From: Arachis hypogaea
Lineage: Eukaryota; Streptophyta; Magnoliopsida; Fabales; Fabaceae
DNA length: 64,000 nucleotides
Reading direction: 5' to 3'
Assembly: GCF_003086295.3 (NCBI RefSeq)
Contig: NC_092045.1
Span: 86,628,693-86,692,692 of the forward strand
The notes under the pieces are model-generated. The model saw nothing but the letters and a program-made list of their open reading frames with translations, was not told the DNA's origin and made no database searches. A program made the translations under genes and the position numbers. This document shows, piece by piece, positions 1 to 11,206 of the stretch. The first letter of the stretch is position 1; the number at the start of each line of letters is the position of its first letter.

Positions 1-1957
1 TCATAGATAAAGTAGGATTGATAAGTGATGCGATTCATGGGCTTTGGGAGCATTAGAAATTAATTTTGAAGTTAATTCCGTTTCGGCGTATAATCCTTTA
101 ATCGTGCCTAGTGTTATCTCCTTCTCTATCAATTGCATTGGAATTCCTTATTCACTATTTTCTTTCATGAAATGAAATTGATTTAACTCCCAACCTTATC
201 TTACCATTCATACATTGCCTTTGCTTGGTTTTGTATTCGGTTGTTGCTTGAAACTTTTGAAATATTTACTCTTATCACTGTTAATAACCATCTTTTATAA
301 ACTCTATACTCCTTAACTTGATCTTGGATTTATTCTGGTGCTATAAAAGATTCACAAATCTCAGGAAATATTAACTATTGATTTTAGCTACCCTCACTTA
401 TAAACTTTGAAATCCTTCCTAACTGCATGGTGTCAACGGATGCGTTATGAATCGTGCCACGTTATCTGCTGTATCATTTGTTTCTCTTTTCTTTATCTTG
501 AAAACACTTACTCCAGTATTACTTAAGAAGCAATTTGAACTTTCTTACACATAATTTAGTTGATCGTGTCCTTAGCTTTCCTTTTTTATTCTTGCAATGT
601 GGTTGTTAATTTTGTATTCTTCTACATGATTTAGGAAACCCTTGAAGTGACTTGAATCTGCACCGTTGTGGTGCACAACAATTTATTTAATTCTCTCGAA
701 AATTTTGTTTTAGACTTTTCTAAATAAGTTTTGATTTAATTTGCTTCCTGTTTGATTGTGTTTCTTACAGTTTACTTGAATCCTTTGGAATATTCCCCTT
801 ATGAAACACACGCACACAATCCTTTAATCTTAAATGGTTTTGAACCCTGAAAATTACTATTGTAGTGAACTAATTATGCAAGTTGATTCTTCTGTTCTGT
901 ATTCTGTATCTTATTTTCATCTTACTCTAATGTGACACTTTGTGTCTTATATCATTTACTTTGAACTCTTACTTAGGATCTTTTAAAAGAAAAAAAAAGA
1001 AAAAGAAAAGTTTCATTTTATTTTTTTTCTCTGCCCAATTGTGTTCACAATCGTTCTTTGAAAGTTTTAACAAGATTGCATTTACTTTTGCATGCACTTT
1101 CTTATATGGATTTTGAGAACGTCTTATGTGGTTTGAATACAACTTAAATTATACCAACCATACTTCAATTTTCTATGCATAACCTTATTTGGTTATGTAT
1201 TTGAGTATCTTCCAGGGTTCTCGAAGCAAGATTTTGCACTTAACCTAGTTAATTTTCGTTTTACAAGCTTTTTATATTCTATTTTGACTTAAACTTGTCT
1301 TGGCATAAGGCAACATTTATGCTTCTAAGACTTTCTTTGAAAAAGTTTATCTCATATCTTTCTTTAAGAAGATGGAATGATTTTCTTAGTTTTGTCTATT
1401 ATTAATGGATGTTTTAATAAAGTGTGTCCCATGTTATCTTCTTAAAAATCTTGTAAACATTGTCTTGAATTCTGTTATTTTTTCTTTGCGGACTTTGTAT
1501 GTTCTTTATTCGGCCTAAACTTGTTTCGGCTGAATATGTTGACTTCTTTTATGATTCTTATTGAAGTTCACTGATTCAGATCTCCTCGCAAGGATGTAAA
1601 TTGACTACCCTTCTGGGATATTTCATTATTATTGTGCACCCCTGATAAATTGCGACTCTATTCATTCTTTTGATTTTATGCGAATGTTGACCTTGTTGTT
1701 GGATTTATTCTTCCTAGGTGTTGTACCCTTCTGAGTAAATTCGAAATTTGTTTTAGTGACATGTACGACCTTTAGATATAGCAAGCAATGCGTTAGTTCT
1801 TAGGATACGATAAGTGGATGCGGAAGGTGAAATTTGTAAGTGCCTGATGTCATATGATGTGGTGGAGTCTTGTTTTATGTGAAAGGGGTTTTGTTGATAT
1901 TAGGTTTTTCATAATATTTTTCGGAAAACGTTTTCTCGTACCTGTACATCGTTGCTT

Positions 1958-2057
1958 AGTTGCAAACTTACACCTCCTTCCAAATTCATAAGAAACATAT
2001 CTTTGTCAGTTGCAAACTTACACCTCCTTCCAAATTCATAAGAAACATATCTTTGTC
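1958..2057 (+). repeat. Perfect 50-bp tandem duplication
   Basis: Two identical, adjacent 50-bp units, each starting AGTTGCAAACTTACACC and ending TATCTTTGTC (1958-2007 and 2008-2057). No difference between the units is visible, so the duplication is recent compared with the surrounding decay. Replication slippage is the simplest cause. Confidence 0.95.
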
Positions 2058-2625
2058 GCTTATTTTTCTCTTCCTGCAAATTGTATCTCTTTGAACGTAC
2101 TCACGCCTATCTCAATGTCACACGTGGTCCTTAGAGGTAAGAATCGATGTGTTAATTCTTTAGGGAACGAATGGTAGATGGGGAGTGAATCTTAAAAGTC
2201 CGAGATGTTGCAAGTTAGAACATTTGAGTTCGGTAAAGAAATATCATTAGGAGGAGGTTTAAATTTTTAGTAGCTCGATGCATACATGACAACTCGTAAT
2301 TAGTTAGCTAAGTGAACGAAAGCGTTAACATGTCGATCACATCGTCCTTGCAAATGCCTATTTTGAAAAATTTGCACATTATTCTGTTTCTTCAAGTTTT
2401 AGTAAAGTGGTGACTCCATATAACTTCTTTGTTGTCAGCCTATCTTGTGAGTTCTGCTTTACGCCACATTCTTCTCTTATATCTAACTCTTATAACTTAT
2501 CTGGTATTTGAAAATTTATATATATACCAAGGCTTCTTGCTTATCTAAAGTATTCAAAAGTAAAATATTAAAAGTAAGCAATATCTTATGTATTACTTTT
2601 AATTTTCGAGGACGAAAATTTTTAT

Positions 2626-2638
2626 AAGGTGGATAGGA
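2626..2638 (+). promoter_or_regulatory. Polypurine tract of element A
   Basis: The purine-rich run AAGGTGGATAGGA lies immediately before the LTR start TGTAAGACC. Its reverse-strand counterpart (AAGGTGGGTAGAA read on minus, 32095-32107) sits in the same place beside the second LTR of this family. Purine-rich tracts next to the 3' LTR prime plus-strand DNA synthesis in LTR retrotransposons. Confidence 0.7.
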
Positions 2639-3169
2639 TGTAAGACCCAGAATTTTCAAAAAAAAAAAAAATAAATAAATATTATTATTAGTTAATTTCA
2701 ATTTATTTTATTAAAGATAAATTAAAGCAAATTTTGATTAATTGAGTTTAAAATAATTTAAGGTTTTATCTGATTTTATAATTATTGAATTATTTTCTAT
2801 ATTTGAATAATAAAGTTTAGCAAATATAAAATAATAAAATTTTTATATGGCTTGGTTTAAATAATTGAGATTTTGGAATTTAATATTAATATTTTTATAA
2901 ATAAAGAAAATTAATTATATTACCTTATAATTTCAATTAGTATTTTGATACAATAAATAATAGTTTAGAGTAATTTTAGAGATTTAATTAGATTTTATAT
3001 TAACCCAAAAATCCCCAATTTTATCACAAAAATCCAAATTCCCAAATCAAAACCCCAAAATCCCAAAACACAACCCTAACTCTAATTTCCTTAACCCTAG
3101 CCGCCATACCCTTTCCCCAAAATAACCCAAACCCACTTCAGGAATAGAAAAGAAAAGAAAAGGAAGAGA

Positions 3170-3700
3170 GAAATGGGGGAAGCTGATCGGGGAAGGGGGA
3201 AGAGAGTGAGACCCGAGAGAGGGGAGCGCCGGTGGAGGTGTCGCGCCATCATCGCGGACCGCCGCTGCCGCTGCGTTCTGCTGCTCGCGCCGCCGCCGCC
3301 GTCCAGGAAGCTGCCGCTTCTGCTTGCCGTCGCCGTTGAGATCGCGGGCTTGGAACCGCCGCGCCTTCATTCCCGCTGCTCGCCTTTCCTGTCACAGCCA
3401 CCGTCGCCGCCACGAAGTCCGTCGCCGTTGCTGCAGCTGTCAGCGCCGTCATCCATGGGTGAGGCAGAGGAGAGAGATCCGGGAGGAAGGGAGGATCAGG
3501 ACCTGTCCAGCCACCGCGCACAGTTGCCGCTCCTATCACCGGCCATCCTCATCAAATCCGCCGCCTCCGAAGCTTCTGGCTGCGACTTCTGGCCGCACCT
3601 CAACCTCTGCCGCCGGAGAGCGCTGCTGCCACCGAAAACCGTCTGTGTATGTTGGAAACTGCCGCCGGAACCCCTGTCTTCTTGGTAAGCACTTTGTTTC
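3170..3700 (+). other. GC-rich, CpG-rich segment inside the LTR, ending at a splice-donor-like site
   Basis: In a very AT-rich neighbourhood this 0.5-kb block is rich in GCCGCC and CCGCCG runs. Overlapping open frames exist on both strands (for example 3173-3688 plus, 3249-3539 minus). They are Arg/Pro/Ala-rich and low in complexity, and I recognise no domain, so I do not call a protein gene. The block ends at CTTG|GTAAGC (GT at 3685). A matching GC-rich block ends at a GGTAAGG in the minus-strand LTR at 30622. It may be an LTR leader exon or a CpG-rich promoter region; captured host sequence is another possibility. Confidence 0.5.
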
Positions 3701-4253
3701 TGAAACTTATTGAAATCAATATTCTGTTGCAATCTGTTGGAGATTCTGAGATGCTGGTACCGTAGGTTTGGGTTCCAATATTTGCGTGTCGAAATTAAGG
3801 TTGTTATTGAACCACCGGAGCTTTGGGGAGTGCCGGAGCTTCCGCCTGGTCGGTTTAGAGGGTCATTGCTGCTTTGTTTCTCGTGGTGAGGTTATTTGAT
3901 TCTGTTTCAATTTATCGTAAATGTTTCATTACTAATTTCGTTCTATTCCGCTCAATATTAATTTCGCTTTAAATTCCAATTTATGTCAGAAAAGTGTTGT
4001 TACCGCGATTCTTAATGCCGCTATTGATATTGTCTGAAAATAAACAAGGTTGCTGCCGCTGCTGTAAAATTGAAGATAAATAAAAGAGTAATTGATGAGT
4101 CTAACTACTGAGCTTTGACTAAATCGAGGTAGGGGTTTTTCTTAAAACCTAATTTATATTACAGAGTTGTGATAACTAGATATTAATGTCAAAGAACATA
4201 TGGCTGTGATTATGATTGTCTTCTAAATGTGGTTGTTTGTTGGACTGAATGAT

Positions 4254-4285
4254 TGATTGCTTGATTGCTTGATTGCTTGATTGCT
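4254..4285 (+). repeat. 8-bp microsatellite (GATTGCTT)n
   Basis: About four consecutive copies of GATTGCTT within the LTR. Simple slippage repeat; no function inferred. Confidence 0.9.
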
Positions 4286-6005
4286 GAAAAGAAATTAGTT
4301 GGAAATGTTATTTAGTTGATTATTATGAAAATTGGCTTTTCTTGGTTTTGAAGCTATTTTTGATAATGTAAAGGAATTGGTTTTGGAAATGATTTGGAAT
4401 ATGAAACTGGATTAACTTTGGAAATGGTTTAATTTTGTGTTGGTGACTTTATAAATGATTTAGTATTTGAGCTGTTTTGATTTTAAAGAGAGATTTATTA
4501 TGGGCACTGATTTGGTTTGAAAATAATTTGATATTGGAACTAGCTGAATCTTGGAAAATGATTGAGGTTTGGAAAAGGTTTGAGAAATGTTTGGATGGGA
4601 CCCGAACAGGGTGGCAAAGTCCGAATTTTAGAGGAGATGCTGCCGAAATTTTATAAAATTGGAAGTTTTATTTGAAGTAATTAACTAAAGATTTGTTTTT
4701 AAACATTATATGTTTTAAGGATAATCTATTTATCAAAGAAAGAATTATGTTTTGGAATTAAGACTGTTAATGAACGGAATGGAAAGAGGATTGATGAGGA
4801 TTTTTCTTTGAAATATGGCTTTTGAATGAATTTGGAAATGAGGTTTGGATTGATGAATGATTATGATGTTGAGAATGTTGAGATATGTGGCTTATGAATT
4901 TGAAATATCTGAGATACGAGGTTCCCTGGATTAAGTACCGTGGCTTGCCACCACGTGTACCAGGTTGAAAACTCGATACTCTGTTGACCCTACGACGTAA
5001 GTGTGACCGGGCACTATATAAATTCCCGGGAATGTTACCCCCATAGAGCAATATTGATTATTTGAGAAAAAGCTATGCATAGACTCTTGGGGATGCACGT
5101 CGGGGGACAGTCTAAGGACAATTCAGACTTGTCGGGTTGGCTGGATAACCGACAGATGAGCCTCATCAGCCATAGGACAGGCATGCATCATATGCATTTG
5201 TATGCTTTGCTTGGGTTTGAACTTGTTTTTGGTTTGCCTAATTGCTAAACTGTTCCTAACTGCTACTTGAACTATTTGCTGTAACTGTTTCCCACTTGTG
5301 TTTTACTTGTCTGTCTTGCCTGTGTTTGTCCTGGCATGTTACATTTGAGAATGAACTTTGGTACTGAATTAATGATTATGTGGTTTGATTGCGTGGTTGG
5401 TTTCTGATTGAGATTTGCTTATGAGAAAAGAAAGACCTTGGATTTCTGAAAATATTGAACATTGTTTCTTTGAAAAGGTTTTGAACGATTAGCTATTGGA
5501 TTTTAAAAGGATTCACAAGGCAATAATAATCACTGAATTTGAAAGCAGTTTTTCTTATTGAAATATCTTCTTATGACAACTTTGAAACTCCGTGGTGAGA
5601 CCGTGTGGTTAGGTTCTCACCCCCTACAGCTTTACCTTTTCAGGAACCGGATGAAGAAGCATTAAGAAGAGTTAAACTCCGTTTAGTTTTATATGTTGTA
5701 TTAATTAGATTATTTTCTTCCCTCGTCTTTATTTTTACAATTTTTGCAAGAGGGATAGGAGTTGTATGATTTATATATATTATATTAAAAGATATTATGT
5801 AAGAAGCCTTGTATATGAATCTATGCCTGCTTGTTTTTTTTTTTTAGGATAAAGTATTTCTTTTCTGGTTTTCAAAGAAATCAGCGATACGGTGTTAAGT
5901 CACAGGCTCCTATTTTAATATTTAGTACGTAAAGTAGTCATAATACTTCTTGCTATCAGAGTGGCGCAGCCGGAAGCGTGACATTCTGGTAGTGAGGGTG
6001 TTACA

Positions 6006-6846
6006 ATATTTTTTATTGATATAAAATATAAAAATATAATCTACCGTCACATAAATATTTAATGAAGTAAATTAATTAACAAAATATTTAAAAATAAATA
6101 ATTTCATATTTTATTAAATGTAAAATCATAAAAAAAATTATGAAAAAATTATAAAAATTGAGATAATTCTTTTATTTGACAAGTATTTATTAATTTTTAA
6201 TTAAAAAACTAATTATAATTATATCTATTATCAAATATATATATATATATAGTATTATATTTAATTATATAAGATTTTTATTTTCGACTCCTCCATTCTT
6301 AGATTCCTGAATCGGTTCCTGTTTTTGGTATTGCTTATTATTAATTCATACTATTAAAAATCTTTTATTATGATCAAATCATAAACTCAATTCAATTAAA
6401 CAACCGTTGTTATATAGTTATAGAGCTTTATAAAATTTATAAAAACATTTTTTATATTAATATGAATAAGTTATGGCTGCTCCGTAAATATTTTTATTAA
6501 GTATGAAAAGTTGTACTTTTCGTTAATTAAATATATCTAAATTTTTTATTTATTATATTTTATATTAATAATTTTGATTTAGAATTAAGCATTTATGACC
6601 ACAACACACATTAATTATTGTCGAATTTATCATAAAAAATTCGACTATAATTGCTCAATTTAATTTTTTGCAAAATATTATCTTCTAATTATAATTTCCA
6701 ACGCTAAATTCGTTGCAATAATGCGGCACAAAACATGTTTAAATATCGTGAAATATTACCATTATATTTTTCGTGAAAATAATTCGATGGTAAGATGTTT
6801 AATTGAAATTTATTGTTTTCATCAAAGGAATTTATCACTACTATAA
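6006..6846. other. AT-rich non-coding DNA, nothing recognisable
   Basis: Very AT-rich sequence with a short (AT)n run near 6236-6250. I find no open frame with family motifs, no RNA gene and no clear element boundary. Patches such as 'gtcgaattta' resemble sequence near 45800, perhaps relics of the same old repeat. Confidence 0.5.
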
Positions 6847-7033
6847 CACTACAAGACACACATAAAATTGAGGCGGTTTTTTTGGAGATTTACGACAGTT
6901 TTTAACCGCCACAAAATAGCATACCAGCGATTCGATAACCAAAATCAATAAATTTGTTGTAAATTCAATCCAAAATTCGAAACCATCTTCTTCCCCTTTT
7001 ACTTCTGCACGCAATGTCTTCTTGATGCAGACA
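6847..7033 (+). mobile_element. Possible truncated CACTA-type transposon end
   Basis: It begins CACTACAAGACA, the terminal motif of En/Spm (CACTA) transposons, preceded by TAA, which could be one copy of a 3-bp target duplication. Just inside are GAGGCGGTTTTTTT and the complementary TAACCGCC, the sort of subterminal repeats these elements carry. No opposite end (TCTTGTAGTG) is visible in the window and no transposase is encoded, so at best this is one truncated terminus. Confidence 0.4.
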
Positions 7034-7102
7034 CAACCAAAATTGATCATGGCATGAGCATTAACAACAAAATTGAGTTTGACAACACAAATTAAGTTTG
7101 AT
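7034..7102 (+). repeat. Outermost piece of the left arm of the large inverted repeat
   Basis: The sequence 'aattgatcatgg...gcattaacaacaaaattga' matches the reverse complement of about 16235-16290. It is separated from the rest of the left arm by the TIR element at 7103-8291. Confidence 0.55.
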
Positions 7103-8291
7103 ATTCAAGGTTCTAAAAACTGATTTGAATCGGTTGGTCAGACCGATTGAATAAAAAATCGTTAATATTTTCGATTCGGATTATAAGTAAAATTACTAAA
7201 GTTTAAAGCCGATACAAAATAAAAAAATCAATCAAAAATTGATCAGTCGAATCGAATAAAAAATCGGTCACTTTTTGTTAAAGCCAATAAATGACACTAA
7301 GCTTCTTTTTCTTCTGTTGTCATCTTTAGCCCAGAGAGAGAGAGCCATATTTGAGTATTGAGCTAAATTTAAAGTTCAAACATTAAACTTTTTTCCTTAT
7401 TTATAAGATATATTTTTGGAGAGAAAGAGTATGAGTTGCGTTGTTGCACCAACCGTCATATTTTTTAATTAATTACTATAAATGATGAGATATGCAATAG
7501 GGTTATAAAGAGTTATATTTGAGTATTGGACTAAATTTAAAATTCAAAAATTAAACATTTTTCTCCTCATTTATAAGACATATTTTTTTGAGAAGTAGCA
7601 GATTTTAATAAGTATGGATGAAACTGTGAGAGCTTTCATAAATAATAGGTATTTACTATTTAGTATATAGATGTATTTAGAAATAATTATAATATTTTAA
7701 AATTTTTTAAATTAAATATATATTAAAAAATTATTTATTAATTATTTAAATAAATAAATACTATCAAAAAGATTTCTTCAAGAAAAAGAAGACTTCTTTT
7801 GGTTTTCGTTAATATTTATTTATTTATTTTGATATTATCATAATAATATTTATTTTTAAAATATTGATACATTACATCTAAATATCTAATTTAAATTAAA
7901 TATATTTTAAAAATTAAAGAATATATAATACATTTTTTTAAATAAAAGCTCATGAACTAAAATAGAAGTACATTGATAATATAAATATATTTTTTTTGTG
8001 TGCTTAATCTTTATATTTTATGTAATATCTAATATCATGAATTTTATAAATATGTAAATTTTGATTTTGATATTTGACTTTTGTATTCTACTTATATAGG
8101 CGTATGAGATTTTGATTAGTATTGTATTTTTAATTTTTATATTTTTAGATTTTATATTAGAATATATCTATATTTTTGTGCATTTATTTATAATTTTATA
8201 TATTATTTTATTATAATTCGATTATTTTAATTGAATTACTAAATCAGTGTTATTAAAGTAGTTTAATGACCAATTCAATTTTTAGAACTTT
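7103..8291. mobile_element. Non-autonomous TIR element with 8-bp target duplication
   Basis: AGTTTGAT is present on both sides (7095-7102 and 8292-8299). The ends are imperfect inverted repeats: 'aaggttctaaaaactga' at the left and the complement of 'aaagttctaaaaattga' at the right. Left-end sequence with 'gaatcggttggtcagaccgatt' resembles the ends of the element at 20818-22475, suggesting one broad family. The interior is AT-rich with no transposase frame. An 8-bp duplication fits hAT, but the family assignment is inference. Confidence 0.6.
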
Positions 8292-8974
8292 AGTTTGATC
8301 AGAAAAAACATACAAGGATTAAGTAGGTCTATGATAAGAGAAAAAACAAGAAAAGCTAAGAAGGCTCTATAACAAATTATTACAACTATACTTAAAGAAA
8401 GCCCAAAGCAAGAGGAATTGGAGCTTAAGATTGTTCTCTGCATTATTCACCATGAAGATGCATAAATAAGAAGATACTTGTAGATTTGGACTATATAACT
8501 CTATTAGTTTTTATATTATTTTAAAGTGAAATAAATGTTTAGAGGGATATTTAAAAACTTGTCACCCACTCAATATCTTAAATGTATAGTTTTACTAAGA
8601 AAATCTCAAGTGTTTAGCTGTTTTTAATATAATGGAACATTAAAGACTTAGTGAAATAATCTTATTTTAATGAATTTTTTAGTTATCAACCCTTATTCAT
8701 TTAATCTTTGAATAGAGGTCTTTAGATTATGTAAAAATTAGATTATAAATATTAACATTTTATGAGATTTATCCTCTTTTGAGTTTTTTACAGAATTTTC
8801 TAAACTTATCAAGGATATTCATCTTTATAGCAATTTTAGGCTTATCAATTTTTGATTGTGGTGCTTTATTTTACCCACTTTGTATAAATTTCTCAGATTT
8901 ATTTATATCTTTGATTATATAATTTTGTTTTCGGTTATTTTTAGGTCTTTTTGTAGTTCAAAATGTCATCTTTT
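8292..8974 (+). repeat. Main left arm of a large inverted repeat (LTR-like)
   Basis: It aligns along its whole length with the reverse complement of about 15550-16235. Shared blocks include 'gatgcataaataagaa', 'tgtcacccactcaatatctt', 'ttgattgtggtgc' and 'aatgtcatctt'. The arm resumes at 15152 after the gypsy element that split it. I read it as an LTR in plus orientation, because the sequence following the arm (near 15297) contains a primer-binding-site-like TGGTTATTAGAGCTC. Confidence 0.7.
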
Positions 8975-9527
8975 TTATATGGAACAGAACTTAAGATAAG
9001 ATAAAAAATCAAGAAAAAAGGACTCATCTACTTTAATTTAATTTTTTAATGTAATAGTTAAGAGAATTACTTTACCTCTTTACACCCAAATTTCTCAAAG
9101 AAACTTAAATAAATTTTTATTCATCGAAATTAAGAAAAAAATGACTATAAAATTTTAGAAGTTTTTATACCTTTTAAATTTAAAACCCTAACTCATAAGC
9201 TCACTAAAATAAAAATAACCAAATTATAATTGGGTCTTAAACAAAAAAAAAAAAAAAAAAAATAAACATAAAATAAATTTTAAAATAAATACTAATAAAA
9301 TAATACATATTTGATTCAGCTTGACTATTGAGGGTCTCCAATGCAACTTATAAATAGTAAAATATTTGACTTTCCATAATCGCTAACCATTGTCTTATCT
9401 AATTCTTGATGCATATCCTGAATTTAGCCATATTTGCAAACCTTCTTTTATTCGCTTAGTTGTTCCTCTTGTAATTGGATCAATTGACATTTGACAGTTC
9501 TCAGTTTGTCCCACATAGTTCATATCA
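8975..9527 (-). mobile_element. 3' LTR of the CRM-like gypsy element (minus strand)
   Basis: It is homologous end to end with 14589-15151. The termini on the minus strand are TGATATGAAC and a decayed ATATAA (ATATCA in the partner LTR). At its inner edge lies a purine-rich tract. Its inner 130 bases are coding: the C-terminus of pol reads through the LTR boundary and stops at 9395. Confidence 0.8.
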
Positions 9528-9739
9528 TTCCCTCCCTCTTGAAAAAGATTCGTCTTTGAATCTGCATCCAAAACAAAAGGAGATAGGACATAGACATTAA
9601 AATTAGATGGCACATTATACTCACTTGAAAGGTCAATCTTGTAAGCATTGTTATTGATCTTTTCGAGCACTTGAAATGGACTATCACCCCTAGGGTCTAG
9701 CTTGGATTTTCTTTGAGTAGGAAATCTCTCTTTTCTCAA
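9395..9739 (-). pseudogene. Integrase C-terminus of a Ty3/gypsy polyprotein
   Basis: The 114-residue frame starts at an internal Met and carries RKERFPTQRKSKLDPRGD, the conserved C-terminal integrase segment of plant Ty3/gypsy pol. SPFQVLEKINNNAYKIDL and FNVYVLSPF follow, as in the family. No chromodomain is evident. The tail (DMNYVGQTENCQMSIDPITRG) continues through the polypurine tract into the 3' LTR, as reported for CRM-lineage chromoviruses. It is the 3' end of a frame broken upstream. A more complete version of the tail survives in the 5' LTR (14941-15198). Confidence 0.75.
9528..9541 (-). promoter_or_regulatory. Polypurine tract of the CRM-like element
   Basis: Read on the minus strand it is AAGAGGGAGGGAA, immediately followed by the LTR start TGATATG. 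It is also translated, giving the acidic/Gly stretch EGGND in the pol tail, so one sequence is both replication primer and codons. Confidence 0.75.
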
Positions 9740-10588
9740 ATGAACCTATACCCAATCACCAGGTTCAAAGACAAGTTATCTTCTACCTCTATTCACCCTT
9801 TGAGCTATCAACATGTCTTTTCTTTTAATCAACTAACGTGCTTTCAAGTGCATTGCTTTAACTTTTTCAGCTTTACCTTCTACATCCAAACTAACAAGAT
9901 CGCTCAAAGACAAAGGTAATAAGTCCAAAATAGTTAAAGAATTAAAACTATACACAAGTTCAAAAGAAGAAAAATCTATAGAAGAATGAATTGTTCTATT
10001 ACGAGCAAACTCAATAAAAGGTAAATAATTTTTTCAAATTTTCAGATTCTTACCAACAATAGCACGTAATAAGGTCCTTAATATTCTATTTACTACTTTA
10101 TTTTGACCATCGATCTGAGAATGACAAGTGACAAGTAGTAAAATATAATAAATTAGTTCCTAATTTATTCCATACCACTTTCAAAGAATGACTAAACAAT
10201 TTTACATCATGATAAAAAATAATAGTTTGGGAAATACCGTGTAATCACACAACCTCTCTAAAGAACAAATCATCAATATTTGTGGCATTATCAGTTTTAT
10301 GACATGCAATTAAATGAGACATTTTACTAAACCTGTCAACCACAACAAAAATGTTATCTCTACTTTTTCTAGTTTGAGACAAACCAAGAACAAAATCAAA
10401 GAAAAATATTAATCCACGGATATATAAGAACTAGTAAGGAGTATACAAATTATATGGTAATGACTTAAATTTAGCCTATTTACATGCAATATATTTAGCC
10501 AAAATTTTTCAACATTCTTACACATGTGGAGTCAGTGAAAAATGTTCAGAAAATATATTCAAAATCTTATACACACCAAAATGATCCA
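9740..10588 (-). pseudogene. Decayed integrase core of the CRM-like element
   Basis: Minus-strand translation, with several stops and frameshifts, recovers integrase blocks: [19 protein letters not shown] with the first catalytic Asp (around 10350), then DDLFFREVV followed by a stop and LHGI. The second block reads FYHDVKLFSHS where the family has SDRDVKF, so the second catalytic Asp appears lost. [16 protein letters not shown] follows where TE-VVNR is usual, so the catalytic Glu is also lost. The integrase would normally join element cDNA to chromosomal DNA; here it cannot be functional. The call rests on family recognition, and exact residue alignment needs a profile. Confidence 0.65.
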
Positions 10589-11206
10589 TCAAACTCCACT
10601 ATGTGACTCCAGAAGAAGTAAATCCCTAATAGAATAAGCAGGCACACGAATTCTATTACCATGAAACAATATACCTTCATGCCTATAAAATTTGTTAATT
10701 GCACCATGTTCACAAGAGACATAAATAGTAAAAAAGTCAGAATTAATTACATACAGTTCTTTTAAAAACTCAAATCTAAACAACTTAGAAGTGAGTGTAG
10801 TAATTAAAGCATATTTTCTAGATAAAGTATCAGTAACTATATTCTCTTTACCTTGTTTAAAGGAAATCACATATGAAAAGGTCTCAATAAATTTCACCCA
10901 TTTATCAAGTCTTTTATCAAGCTTACTTTGGTCTTTTAAGTGCTTCAAGAATTCATGATCTGTGTGAATTACGAATTCTTTAGGTAGCAGGTAATGTTTC
11001 CAAACTTTCAATGCTCAAACCAAAGCGTATAATTCTTTGCCATAAGTTGAATATTTGCATTGAGCTAAGTTCAACTTTTCACTAAAGTATGCAATGACTC
11101 GCTTTTCCTGCATCAAAATAGCACCTATACCAATCCCAAAAGCATCACATTTGATCTCAAAGGTCTTATCAAAGTTAGGTAAAACAAGAATACGAGCAGA
11201 ACACAA
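10589..11206 (-). pseudogene. RNase H domain of the CRM-like gypsy pol (two fragments)
   Basis: Two minus-strand frames abut at about 11012. The upstream piece (11015-11206) has FEIKCDAFGIGIGAILMQE, the start of gypsy RNase H with its first Asp, then YFSEKL and KYSTYGKELYALV. The downstream piece (10589-11011) has [42 protein letters not shown], with the late Asp in TDTLSR (VADALSR in most relatives). The zinc-binding integrase N-terminus then begins ([16 protein letters not shown] for the usual HGGHFG). RNase H degrades the RNA strand during reverse transcription. The break and missing Met show that it is dead. Confidence 0.75.

Larger units (their letters stand above)
1..2638 (+). mobile_element. 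Internal 3' region of a large non-coding LTR element (element A)
   Basis: This stretch ends directly at the LTR that starts at 2639, so it reads as the 3' internal part of that element; the 5' part lies left of the window. I see no open frame with retroelement motifs on either strand. Weak homology to the minus-strand internal region at 32095-32610 is visible, for example around 'atgcgttagtt', which also occurs in reverse near 32590. Near 2600-2638 it carries 'aattttcgaggacgaaaat' and a purine-rich stretch, both repeated in reverse at 32095-32130. I infer a non-autonomous, LARD-like element that depends on proteins from another copy. A decayed Ty3/gypsy internal region is the alternative. Confidence 0.6.
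2639..6005 (+). mobile_element. 3' LTR of element A, 3.37 kb, large-LTR family
   Basis: The LTR begins TGTAAGACCCAG and ends GAGGGTGTTACA. The same termini bound the minus-strand LTR at 27573-32094, and related termini (TGTAAGAACC...GTGTTACA) bound the solo LTR at 20528-26094. Homologous blocks shared with 27573-32094 include the area around 4915-5190, with a CCGGGCAC...TTCCCGGG block, 'gcatgcatcatatgcat' and a TGTCGGGTTGGC block. Inside are an AT-rich start, a GC-rich segment (about 3170-3690), an AT-rich middle and a conserved GGTTCTCACCCCCTAC block near 5612. A TATA-like 'ctatataaat' lies near 5014. It is longer than most plant LTRs. The sequence right of 6005 is unrelated flanking DNA. 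Confidence 0.85.

Noticed and set aside
3173..3688. 171-residue open frame on plus and overlapping frames on minus
   Set aside because: Low-complexity Arg/Pro/Ala translation in a GC-rich LTR block, open on both strands, no domain. Treated as composition, not a gene.
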